Shown one piece after another: positions 18,640 to 27,287 of a DNA stretch of 35,727 nt. The position numbers and the translations under genes are program-made. The DNA lies in the NCBI GenBank assembly GCA_024408495.1, contig JAKSUY010000011.1, positions 1 to 35,727 of the forward strand, written 5' to 3'. The DNA is from Bacilli bacterium (GTDB lineage: Bacteria; Bacillota_I; Bacilli_A; RFN20; CAG-826). The stretch's first letter is position 1, and every line of letters begins with the position of its first letter. The notes beneath the pieces were generated by a model. The model worked only from the letters and a program-made list of their open reading frames with translations. It had not been told where the DNA came from and did not search any database.

Positions 18640-21573
18640 ATGTTGAAGAGTTTAATTGTATTAGCTTCAAGCGGACTAGTAGTCTTAGCTTCCGCATCCC
18701 CAGGAATAGTTTCAAATGCTTCACAAGATATTTGTGATTTCTTTAACGTTGAAGATTGCGCTTATAGCGGTAAAGGTATTTCACTTGAATTTACCTATAC
18801 TCGCCCAAGCGCCACTAGCACAAATACGTTTAATTTCATGGGTGGAGATAACGGTTGGTTCCGAATTACTGATAATTTCAATATGACCTTCTACACCAAC
18901 GGAGTAGTTAAATCCGAAATCGGTAACGTTATCCAAAAAGGTGGTAAATATTATTTCCAATTATTATTTAGCGATTTCTTAAATCACTTAAATACATATG
19001 AAGGTGCAACCGGACACGAAGTGGTGTCACGTATGTATGTTAAATCTTCCGCAGTCACACTTAATATTCAAGGTTGTGAAATTATTGAATCAACCATGAA
19101 CTTAATTGATGAAACTTATATTCGTGAGGGTGATAGTCACGGTCTTAAATTTAAAGCCGTAATGCCAAGTGTTGCTACTGAATCTACTTATGGCATGGCA
19201 ATTGTGCCATTTAGTTATATTGGCGGGGTTAAAGATAATTTTATTGAATATCTTGATGAACATCATTTCGAATACGTTAATTTAACCTGTATGCCAGTAG
19301 CGCTTAATAGCGATGATCCGCTTTATAGCGTTTACGAAGGCGGATACTATATTCAAGCTAGCTTAACGAATATTAAAGAATTTAATTATCATATTAATTT
19401 TGGTTGTGTGGCCTATCAAAAAGACGCAAATGGTAATTATACCTACGCGATTGGTATTAAGAGCGTTCAACATAACCTCTATCAAACTTGCTATGACATT
19501 AAACATAGCGATAAGTATGATACTTATTCTCCTAGTACTCAGGATTATATTGAGCACGTTATTTATGTTTCAGATAACCACGAAACGAATGTTTCAACCG
19601 CTAATGTTAAAGCCTATAGTGTTTATAACACCGAGCAAGTGTTAAAGACCGCTGTTTTACCAAACGTGTTAGATACAACCATTGATATCGATGTTAGTAA
19701 AAACGAAGACGAAGAAGGTCAAATCATCTTAAATACACCGATTAATCTTGATAAGAAATATTACGTTTATTTCGAAGAATTTAGACACGAGAAAGATGCC
19801 AATGCAGTTATTCCAGGTAACGCGGCTAAACTTTCTAAACAATTATACGTTAACGTAGAATCTAACTGGTCTGAATTAAAATCCCACTACGATTACATTC
19901 AAAAGAATCGTGGTGACCTTTATGGTGATACTTTAATTATTCCCGAACTTGGTTGGTTCCCTGAAGGCTTATTACCTTTCGATGTTGCTGTAGCGGCGAA
20001 TGAAAACGTTTTAAATAACGTTAATGGTAGTAACAATGGTATTCACTTTAACATTAATATCCCAAACGATACTAAAGCGGGAATCTATCATTCTCATCTT
20101 GTTATTCAAATCGCCGATGAAGGCACCATTGCCTTACCAGTTAACCTAAACGTTTATGACTTTGAATTACCTGAACAAAATTATTCCAAATTCTTTGTTC
20201 CAGTTAATAAAGAACAAATCCGTGGTTTATATGGTACCGGCACCGATGGTGATAATTCTCCATATTACACTAAAGCACGTGAAGCGTTAAAAGATTATGG
20301 TATTTCACCTGGTATGTTAGATGCTTCTTATTGGCAAGCCTCGGATCGTGATGCTTATGTTGCTGCTGCTAAGAAAGCTACGCTTGATCCTCGCATTAAT
20401 ACCTACGAATTATATTTAACCTACGATAATGTTTCGCTTAAAGTTAAATACAAGAAGACCGATTCAATCTTTAGTGGTACTCAAACTGTTGAAATTGATG
20501 GTCTACCTTTAATTAAAGCAAAAGACCAAGTGGAAGATGGTCACACCATTACCGGTTTAGAAACCGAATTAACCACTTTAGTGGAAGAATCCACGAATGA
20601 AGTAAATTTATTGAAGAAAGCAATGATTTACTTTAATCAAGCGGATGAACCGCCTTCAGGTAATGATGCGGATAAACTACCAAAACAATTACAGAACGTT
20701 TTAGCCGAAAACGTGGTCCGTCGTTCGATTGATTTCGTTTTAGCTAAAGATATCTTTGCGGGTAAAGATGAAGTTAAAGCTTCATTACAAAATTTAAAAT
20801 ATTTTGTCACCAGCGAACCAACCGATTTAATGGATGGTAGCTTATTCTATCAAATTAAGGAAGTATCCGATTGTAGCGCTTCTTGTAGCTTATGCTATTG
20901 CGCAAGTAAAGATGATATTAAGTATAATCATATGACTGGTTACGTTCCTTATTACTATAATTTTGATAAGAACGCTCCTCGTTATAGCGAATTAAATCAA
21001 ATGTTAAAAGACGATGAATACGATATTTGGTGGTATGGTTGTATTCAACCAATTCAACCTTATGCAAGCGTTAACACGAACTCAGATATGATCAGGATGA
21101 GAGTTAATAAGTGGCTACAATATTCTTATAATATTGAAGGTGAACTATATTATATGGCTAATCGTACTCAAGGTTACGCTATCACTCCTGATGGTGGTCG
21201 TGAAGTCGTTCCAATTACTGATGAGAAAGCAGTAATTGAAGGACAAGCCATTTACGAAGGTTGTTATGGTGACGGACAATTGTTATATCCAGTTAATAAC
21301 ACTTATGGTGTTTATGATTCAAATTTATACTATATTCCATCCATTCGTCTAACTAACATTGGTGAAAGTAATGATGACTATAATTATCTCCACTACGCAC
21401 ACGAACTTATTTCGCACCTTTCAAGCGCTCAACAACAAGTTTATAACAAACGCGTAGATGATATCTTATCTAGTATCACTACAGGCGCTCGTTATCATAC
21501 CACCGATAGCAACGTATTTAATACCGCTCGAATTGCTCTAGCGGATTTAATTGACGAGCTTGTTCATTATTAA
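18640..21573 (+). CDS. Secreted GH123-like (DUF4091) glycoside hydrolase, 977 aa
   Basis: Paralogue of the 4408 protein over its whole length. Short type I signal peptide (about 1-28), no lipobox. The N-terminal beta-sandwich (about 30-150) carries GWFRITDNFNMTF, close to [14 protein letters not shown] in the paralogue. The GLKFKAVMPS region (about 165) follows, then the GH123 N-terminal sandwich and a TIM barrel with YFNQADEPP (Asp669-Glu670, the expected adjacent catalytic pair). WWYGC, YYMANR and GDGQLLYP complete the DUF4091 signature. SD AAGGAGGT. It is the last gene before a strong terminator. Expected to act outside the cell on beta-linked N-acetylgalactosamine-type sugars; two divergent copies suggest different linkages or aglycones. 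Specificity is not readable from sequence. Confidence 0.87.
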   Translation: MLKSLIVLASSGLVVLASASPGIVSNASQDICDFFNVEDCAYSGKGISLEFTYTRPSATSTNTFNFMGGDNGWFRITDNFNMTFYTNGVVKSEIGNVIQKGGKYYFQLLFSDFLNHLNTYEGATGHEVVSRMYVKSSAVTLNIQGCEIIESTMNLIDETYIREGDSHGLKFKAVMPSVATESTYGMAIVPFSYIGGVKDNFIEYLDEHHFEYVNLTCMPVALNSDDPLYSVYEGGYYIQASLTNIKEFNYHINFGCVAYQKDANGNYTYAIGIKSVQHNLYQTCYDIKHSDKYDTYSPSTQDYIEHVIYVSDNHETNVSTANVKAYSVYNTEQVLKTAVLPNVLDTTIDIDVSKNEDEEGQIILNTPINLDKKYYVYFEEFRHEKDANAVIPGNAAKLSKQLYVNVESNWSELKSHYDYIQKNRGDLYGDTLIIPELGWFPEGLLPFDVAVAANENVLNNVNGSNNGIHFNINIPNDTKAGIYHSHLVIQIADEGTIALPVNLNVYDFELPEQNYSKFFVPVNKEQIRGLYGTGTDGDNSPYYTKAREALKDYGISPGMLDASYWQASDRDAYVAAAKKATLDPRINTYELYLTYDNVSLKVKYKKTDSIFSGTQTVEIDGLPLIKAKDQVEDGHTITGLETELTTLVEESTNEVNLLKKAMIYFNQADEPPSGNDADKLPKQLQNVLAENVVRRSIDFVLAKDIFAGKDEVKASLQNLKYFVTSEPTDLMDGSLFYQIKEVSDCSASCSLCYCASKDDIKYNHMTGYVPYYYNFDKNAPRYSELNQMLKDDEYDIWWYGCIQPIQPYASVNTNSDMIRMRVNKWLQYSYNIEGELYYMANRTQGYAITPDGGREVVPITDEKAVIEGQAIYEGCYGDGQLLYPVNNTYGVYDSNLYYIPSIRLTNIGESNDDYNYLHYAHELISHLSSAQQQVYNKRVDDILSSITTGARYHTTDSNVFNTARIALADLIDELVHY

Positions 21574-21598
21574 TATTTAGTATCAAGGATTATTGATT

Positions 21599-21631
21599 AA
21601 GGGCGTCTAATTAATAATGGCGCCCTTTTTA
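21599..21631 (+). terminator. Rho-independent terminator after the 18640 gene
   Basis: AAGGGCG (21599-21605) pairs with CGCCCTT (21621-21627) around a 15-nt loop, followed by T's. The 3' end (GCCCTTTTTATATAG) is identical to that of the terminator at 12230. Confidence 0.85.
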
Positions 21632-21662
21632 TATAGTGTTTTAAAAACATATATAAAGATAA

Positions 21663-21714
21663 TTTTTAAACTTTGTATAAAAATGTTGATATTGTTAGCA
21701 ATTTTATATAAAAT
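21663..21714 (+). promoter_or_regulatory. Promoter of the ABC transporter operon with conserved upstream block
   Basis: The conserved block (T-run, TTAAACTTTGTAT, A-run) covers 21663-21685, followed by -35 TTGATA (21686-21691), a 17-nt spacer and -10 TAAAAT (21709-21714). A leader of about 30 nt carries a full AGGAGG Shine-Dalgarno before the ATG at 21750. Confidence 0.7.
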
Positions 21715-21749
21715 AATAATCAAAGATTGTTATTCATAGGAGGACTTTT

Positions 21750-23426
21750 ATGAAAATAACAAAAACATTATTACTTTTTACTGGTGTAGGGTTAGTTGCT
21801 CCGCTTATTGCTTCATGCGGTAGTGGCACTCCTGTGGGAGGCGCTGATACGGTTCAAATTCGTGCTTATAAAGCAGGGTTTGGTGTTGATTGGCTCTATG
21901 AATTAAAAGATCAATTTGAAAAGACCTTTCCGGGTAAAAAGATTGAGATTGTCGAAGCTAGTGCGTTAGTTGGCGAAGCCTCGATTAATGAAATTAAGAC
22001 TCCGGGCAAAAACCAAATTGATTTATATTTCTTATCGGATGGCCACGTTTCTGATGTAGTTAGTAGTAGTGCGGGTATCTTAAGAAAGAAAGATAAATGC
22101 CTCTATGAAGATTTAACCGATGTTTTTAATTCCAAAGCGATTGGCTTTGATGGCAAAGAAGAAAGTGAGACAATTGCCTCAAGAATGTATAACGGTTATA
22201 AAGATTATTCAACTTATGTTGGTTATGTTACTCAATTTACAGGCAAGATGTACACTATTCCTTGGGCGGATAGCGTTTTAGGTATTACCGCTAACCCGTC
22301 TGTATTAAATAAATTTAATATTGATTATAAAGATATTTTAACTAGCAATGATTTAAAAACGGCGATTGAAACCATTTATAACGCCCATAAGAAAGAAACA
22401 ATTGACGGTAAAGAAATCGAACTTAAGCCTTATAGCTGGGCGGGTAATAATGCGCCTGGATATTGGACATATTTATTTGAAACTTGGTTCTCGCAATATA
22501 GTGGAGTTTCTAAATACGAAGACTTTATGCGTTGTACGCCTAACCATGATGGTAAATTCTACGAAAAAGGCTACGAAGTTTATAAAGACGAGGGAATTTT
22601 AAAATCCTTACAAGCGATGGATAGTATTTTAGATTTAAATTATTCTCCGGCCGGATCTTCTGGTATGAAGCATACAGATGCTCAAACCGACTTTATTAAA
22701 GGAAAGACCGCATTCATGGTTTCTGGCGACTGGATGCTTAAAGAAATGAGTACAACCGAAGCCTATTTTAACTTAACGAAAGAATGCGTCATGATGAAGA
22801 CTCCAATAATTTCTGAACTTGGCACCAAAATCGGTTTAACCGAAGAAAATTTAAAAAAGATTATTAAATTAATTGATGCGCAAGGCAAAACTGCAGATAA
22901 CGAAGCGATTAAAAAAGAAGTTTCTGGAGTTACTGATGAACAAATTAATACCGTTAGAGAAGCAAGAAGTACGCATGATTCATTAGGTGTTTCCCATAAT
23001 ATTGTAGTCCCATCTTATTCCGATGCGCTTCCTTTAACTAAACAATTCATTAGATTTATGTATTCTAATGATGGATGCCGTGTCTGCCGTAATAAAGGTT
23101 ATATGAACCTTCCTGTTTCTTATAAGACTGAAGCAGGTGATTCAACTTCTACTTTCCAATCATCGGTTGATGAAGCTTATAATTTTCCAGAAGTTCATAT
23201 GATTTCTGGTGCGGGTGAATTAAACGATGTAAGACAAATGTCAAAAATTATCTTATTCAATAAATCCGAATGGTCACACCCAAATACATTTAAAACAATT
23301 ATGCAAAGCAAATTTGATGGTAAACCATTAGCGATGGATAAAATCTATAATGATGAAGCTGAGTACATGAAACTAAATTGGAAAAGCGTCTTTATGACTA
23401 ATGGCGGGTATTCTGGCGATTATTAA
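21750..23426 (+). CDS. Sugar ABC transporter solute-binding lipoprotein (family 1)
   Basis: 558 residues, lipobox LIASC (lipid Cys about 23). The N-terminal lobe starts V.IRAYKAGFG.DWLYELKDQFEKTFPGKKIEIVEAS, typical of carbohydrate-binding family 1 proteins (extracytoplasmic clamshell). Later FIKGKTAFMVSGDWMLKEM is the common family strand-helix. At 558 residues it is longer than the usual 420-450, like binding proteins for larger oligosaccharides. SD AGGAGG. First gene of an operon with two permeases, a GH123-like lipoprotein and a repeat lipoprotein, so the ligand is probably a glycan fragment made at the surface. Exact ligand unknown. Confidence 0.92.
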   Translation: MKITKTLLLFTGVGLVAPLIASCGSGTPVGGADTVQIRAYKAGFGVDWLYELKDQFEKTFPGKKIEIVEASALVGEASINEIKTPGKNQIDLYFLSDGHVSDVVSSSAGILRKKDKCLYEDLTDVFNSKAIGFDGKEESETIASRMYNGYKDYSTYVGYVTQFTGKMYTIPWADSVLGITANPSVLNKFNIDYKDILTSNDLKTAIETIYNAHKKETIDGKEIELKPYSWAGNNAPGYWTYLFETWFSQYSGVSKYEDFMRCTPNHDGKFYEKGYEVYKDEGILKSLQAMDSILDLNYSPAGSSGMKHTDAQTDFIKGKTAFMVSGDWMLKEMSTTEAYFNLTKECVMMKTPIISELGTKIGLTEENLKKIIKLIDAQGKTADNEAIKKEVSGVTDEQINTVREARSTHDSLGVSHNIVVPSYSDALPLTKQFIRFMYSNDGCRVCRNKGYMNLPVSYKTEAGDSTSTFQSSVDEAYNFPEVHMISGAGELNDVRQMSKIILFNKSEWSHPNTFKTIMQSKFDGKPLAMDKIYNDEAEYMKLNWKSVFMTNGGYSGDY

Positions 23427-23431
23427 TCTTT

Positions 23432-24415
23432 ATGAAGTCGGAAGCGATTAAAAACGAAAAATTATTGCCTTTAGTTCCTAACACAAAGAACAAAAGCGGT
23501 CATTTATCGCGTAGAACAAGCGAAATAATTTTTGTTTGCTTGATGCTTTCACTTCCGGTTATTCAATTTATCATCTTTTGGATTGTTCCTAACTTTAAAT
23601 CGATATTACTCGGATTTCAAGATGCCAGGGGTGGATTCTCTACTCAACAATTTACCGAATTCTTCTCTCTTTTCCAAAAAGATCCGATTTCGGGTGAATT
23701 TAGCGCGAAGAGTGTTGAATTATTTACCGCGGTTGGTAATAGTTTGATTTATTTCGCGGTTAATATCTTTATTTGTACACCTATTGTTGTATTTTTCTCT
23801 TATGTTTTATTTAGAAAAGTACCTTTACACGGTGTTTTTAAAATTATTTTTTATCTTCCGTCTATTATCGGTGGAACGGTAATGGCAACTATTTATTATC
23901 AATTATTTAATAATAGTGGCCCTTTATTCCAATTATTAAAAGATTGGGGATGGATTAGTGAAAAAGTAGCGATGCTAACTTTATTCGAATCTCCCGAAAC
24001 CGGTTTCTTAATGATTTTAATTTATTCTATATGGACCTGTGTTGGTATCAATATGATTATGTTCTATGGAGCGATGAAAAGAATTCCGAATGAAATCTTT
24101 GAATCAGCTTCAATTGATGGAGTAGGTTTCTTCCGTCAATTTATTAATTTAGTGGTACCACTGATTTGGCCAACTATTACTACTTTAATTATTTTCTCGT
24201 TAGCGGGAATATTTGTGACTTATGGCCCAGTCATGATTTTGGCACCTAATAACCGCAACGCAACAATGATTGGTTGGTATATCTTCTCTCGTGTTGATAA
24301 TGGTGAATTAAATTATCCGGCGGCGGTTGGCTTATTATTTACCGCTATCGGTCTACCTTTTGTTATGTTTGTTCGTTGGTTACTTAATAAAATCGGGTCT
24401 AATACGGAGTATTAA
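23432..24415 (+). CDS. Sugar ABC transporter permease, MalF/UgpA type
   Basis: 327 residues, about six transmembrane helices; the first is at about 32-52 after a charged cytoplasmic N-terminus. The EAA-type loop contacting the ATPase is visible near the C-terminal third: AMKRIPNEIFESASIDGVG, then a conserved P. No Shine-Dalgarno is evident before ATG 23432, which lies 5 nt after the binding-protein stop, so re-initiation or coupling is likely. Forms the membrane channel with the next permease; ATP hydrolysis is probably provided by the ATPase at 7427. Confidence 0.93.
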   Translation: MKSEAIKNEKLLPLVPNTKNKSGHLSRRTSEIIFVCLMLSLPVIQFIIFWIVPNFKSILLGFQDARGGFSTQQFTEFFSLFQKDPISGEFSAKSVELFTAVGNSLIYFAVNIFICTPIVVFFSYVLFRKVPLHGVFKIIFYLPSIIGGTVMATIYYQLFNNSGPLFQLLKDWGWISEKVAMLTLFESPETGFLMILIYSIWTCVGINMIMFYGAMKRIPNEIFESASIDGVGFFRQFINLVVPLIWPTITTLIIFSLAGIFVTYGPVMILAPNNRNATMIGWYIFSRVDNGELNYPAAVGLLFTAIGLPFVMFVRWLLNKIGSNTEY

Positions 24416-24416
24416 T

Positions 24417-25352
24417 ATGGAAGAAAGATTAATTGTATTATCCCGCGAACAGGCTAAATATGCCCATAAGAAATTCTCTTTTAAGGGATGGCGGGCGATG
24501 TGGAAAAAGAAATCAGTAAGCGAAAGAGTTTTCCTTTGGATTATGTTTGTAATATTTATCGCTTACGGATTCTCTTTACTTTTCCCGCTTATTTGGACAT
24601 TAATCAATTCCTTTAAACCTCAACTTGAATACGATATTGATAGTTTTGGTTTCCCGCACGAATGGACTATTCAAAACTATATTGATTTAGCCCAGATGAT
24701 GAGCGAACAAAAAACTAGTTTATTCGCCGCGATTTGGAATTCAATTTGGATGTCGACTCTTTCCACTCTTTTAGGATTAATAGCTTCTAGTTTAACCGCT
24801 TATGTAGTGGCTAAATATCGCTTTAAAGGATCTTCGGTGATTTATGCGGTTGCCATTTTTATTCAAATTATCCCCCTTGTGGGCGCCGTTACGGGTATGT
24901 ATTCACTTATTTGGAGCACTCTCCAAGTGGGTGACCAACCTTTCTTAATTTGGCCGATGTGGTTTGGCGGTTTTGGTTTTGCTTTCTTAATGCTTTATGG
25001 AGCCTTTAAATCCGTACCTTGGAGTTACGCTGAAAGCGCGTTTATTGATGGCGCTGGTCACTTTACTACTTTTGTAAAAGTAATGATTCCTCAAGTTAGA
25101 CCAGTATTAGCTTCGCTATTTGTGGTTAACTTTATTAGTGCGTGGGGTGATTATATGACCGCTCACTTATATATGCCTTCTTATGCTCCGTTAGCGTTGG
25201 CCGTCTATATCTTAAGAGATGACGCTACGCGTGTGTCGGTACCAGCTTTCTTAGCCGTTGTTACTATTTCGATTTTACCAACTTTAATCTTATTTATTTG
25301 CTTCCAAAAATTAATTATGGAAAATACCACGACTGGTGGTCTAAAAGGATAA
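24417..25352 (+). CDS. Sugar ABC transporter permease, MalG/UgpE type
   Basis: 311 residues from ATG 24417, chosen because GGAG lies 7 nt upstream and the ATG is 1 nt after the previous permease's stop. An open frame reaches back to 24327, but that would overlap the first permease. About six transmembrane helices; the EAA loop is FKSVPWSYAESAFIDGAGH followed by IPQVRP. Cytoplasmic N-terminus rich in Lys/Arg. Partner of the 23432 permease in an importer of the CUT1 (oligosaccharide) class. Confidence 0.93.
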   Translation: MEERLIVLSREQAKYAHKKFSFKGWRAMWKKKSVSERVFLWIMFVIFIAYGFSLLFPLIWTLINSFKPQLEYDIDSFGFPHEWTIQNYIDLAQMMSEQKTSLFAAIWNSIWMSTLSTLLGLIASSLTAYVVAKYRFKGSSVIYAVAIFIQIIPLVGAVTGMYSLIWSTLQVGDQPFLIWPMWFGGFGFAFLMLYGAFKSVPWSYAESAFIDGAGHFTTFVKVMIPQVRPVLASLFVVNFISAWGDYMTAHLYMPSYAPLALAVYILRDDATRVSVPAFLAVVTISILPTLILFICFQKLIMENTTTGGLKG

Positions 25353-25369
25353 TTTAAAAGGAGAACATT

Positions 25370-27274
25370 ATGAAAAAAAGAATCATCGCTTCATTAGCCT
25401 TGTTGGGCTTTTACATTCCTGCTATCACTTCGTGTGGTGGAGGTAGTAGTGAACAGGCTAAATTATTTTATGCTTATCCAACCGAAAATTTAATGGCGGA
25501 TTGGGATTATCTTAGTGAAAAAGATGAATACGGTGAAGTTATTGAAGAAAATAAAGAATACCGTGCTCGCGACAACACGCTTAGATTTAATCTAATGAAA
25601 GGCGAAAATGAAAGTGTACAGTTAATTATTAGCGCCAAACAATACATTAACTCTTTTGACTTTACTTTACCTGATGTTACCGATGGCACTAATACCATTA
25701 GTAAAGATAAATTTACCGTTTCAGCCGCGTGGTATCAAATGGTTTCGGGTAGTAACGAAAGACAAGCCTTCGCTGGATTTTATCCTGATGCTTTAATTCC
25801 ACTTGAAAATTATAAATTCCGCCGGATGAATCATATTCAAGAAAATATGAATCAAGCATTATATTTTAATTTTATATCTGATGAATCGATGGCAGCTGGT
25901 ACCTATAAAGGAACCGGTGTCTTAACTTTAGATGAAAAAACTTATAATATTCCTTTTGAAGTCACTATATATGATGCGGTGATGCCAAAAAAAGTTCACC
26001 AAAAATCATCTTATCTTATTTGGTATGAAAAGATTCCGCTTGGTGAATTAAAGAATTCGGGTGCAGAAATGGAAAAGAAATATTATGACTTCATTGTGAG
26101 TAAACGTCTTTCTCCGGATGGTTTACCCGATGCCTATGAATCCAGTGCTAGTAAATTTGCTGAATCTTTCGCTGATGAAGTCGCCTATAACGATATGATT
26201 GCTTCTTATCGTTTCCCTTGTTCAACGCCTAGCTTTAATCCGGATGATAAATCGGGATATATTAAGACAGTAAAAGAAAGGTTTAAACCTTATCTTGAAG
26301 CATTAATCAAAAAAAATATCGAACTACGTGATAAAGATTATAAAGATAAAGTTAATTTCTTCGATAAAATTGTTATATACGTTAATGATGAACCGACTGC
26401 ATCTAGTTATGAGAAAGTTAGAACCGATGATAAGATTTGGTATGATTTAAAAATTGAATTAGCAAATAAATTAAATAAATATTCTGATTTAAAAGAATCG
26501 TTCTTAAATATGCCTGATATCGTAACTACTCCATATAACGATTTATTAATCGGTAATGAAGAAAGCGGCGGCGTTCAATGTTGGTGCCCACAATACCAAA
26601 ACTTCGCCACTAAAGAATATCGTGATTTATATCAAAGCCGTCAAGCTCTAGATAAAGGCGGTAATTATTATGTTGATGTAGAAGAAGGCGGTCAAATCGT
26701 TCAGAAGAAAGGCCGTGTTGGTGGAGAATCAGTCTGGTGGTATGGATGTATGGATCCTTGTTCTCCATTCCCATCTTTACACCTTGATGCGGATTTACTT
26801 AATACGCGTACTATTCGCTATATGCAATTCAATTATAAAATTGAAGGCTGCATTTTCTGGTCAGTTGACTATTACGCTAAATATACAGGCGGAGCGGAAA
26901 CTAATCGTGACATTTGGAATGATCCAATCTCTTGGGCACATTGCGCAGGTGATGGTCAATTAGTGTACCCAGGTGTAACTTTCGGTATAAAAGGTCCGAT
27001 TACCACACTAAGACTTGAACAACTTTTAGCGAGTAATGAAGAATATGAATATTTATGGATGATTCAAAATTTTGTAAACGAATACAATAAAGAAAAAGGC
27101 ACTCAACATGATGTTATTAGTAAATTAGAAGAGAAATATTTCTCACGTATTTATACCGATGTCATTTGCGGTGATAGTGATGTTGAATTTAATAATGTTC
27201 GTCTTGAAATCCTTAAATTAGTGACTGATATGACCGCAAATCGCGATCAAACGATTGAGGCTTTAATGGCGTAA
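25370..27274 (+). CDS. GH123-like (DUF4091) glycoside hydrolase lipoprotein, 634 aa
   Basis: Third DUF4091 protein here, but shorter and itself a lipoprotein (lipobox AITSC, lipid Cys about 22), so it needs no separate anchor. It lacks the N-terminal beta-sandwich and GLRF regions of the two long paralogues. The GH123 N-terminal sandwich is at about 30-205, then the TIM barrel with IYVNDEPT (Asp340-Glu341, the adjacent catalytic pair), VWWYGCMDP (compare WWYGC in the paralogues) and GDGQLVYPG. SD AAAAGGAG. Its place directly after the permeases suggests it generates the transported sugar near the membrane. GalNAc specificity is an inference from the GH123 family. Confidence 0.88.
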   Translation: MKKRIIASLALLGFYIPAITSCGGGSSEQAKLFYAYPTENLMADWDYLSEKDEYGEVIEENKEYRARDNTLRFNLMKGENESVQLIISAKQYINSFDFTLPDVTDGTNTISKDKFTVSAAWYQMVSGSNERQAFAGFYPDALIPLENYKFRRMNHIQENMNQALYFNFISDESMAAGTYKGTGVLTLDEKTYNIPFEVTIYDAVMPKKVHQKSSYLIWYEKIPLGELKNSGAEMEKKYYDFIVSKRLSPDGLPDAYESSASKFAESFADEVAYNDMIASYRFPCSTPSFNPDDKSGYIKTVKERFKPYLEALIKKNIELRDKDYKDKVNFFDKIVIYVNDEPTASSYEKVRTDDKIWYDLKIELANKLNKYSDLKESFLNMPDIVTTPYNDLLIGNEESGGVQCWCPQYQNFATKEYRDLYQSRQALDKGGNYYVDVEEGGQIVQKKGRVGGESVWWYGCMDPCSPFPSLHLDADLLNTRTIRYMQFNYKIEGCIFWSVDYYAKYTGGAETNRDIWNDPISWAHCAGDGQLVYPGVTFGIKGPITTLRLEQLLASNEEYEYLWMIQNFVNEYNKEKGTQHDVISKLEEKYFSRIYTDVICGDSDVEFNNVRLEILKLVTDMTANRDQTIEALMA

Positions 27275-27287
27275 GGAGGATAAGAAG

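Noticed and set aside
24327-24416. Longer start for the second permease
   Set aside because: It would overlap the first permease by 89 bases; the ATG at 24417 has GGAG at the right distance and follows the upstream stop by 1 nt.
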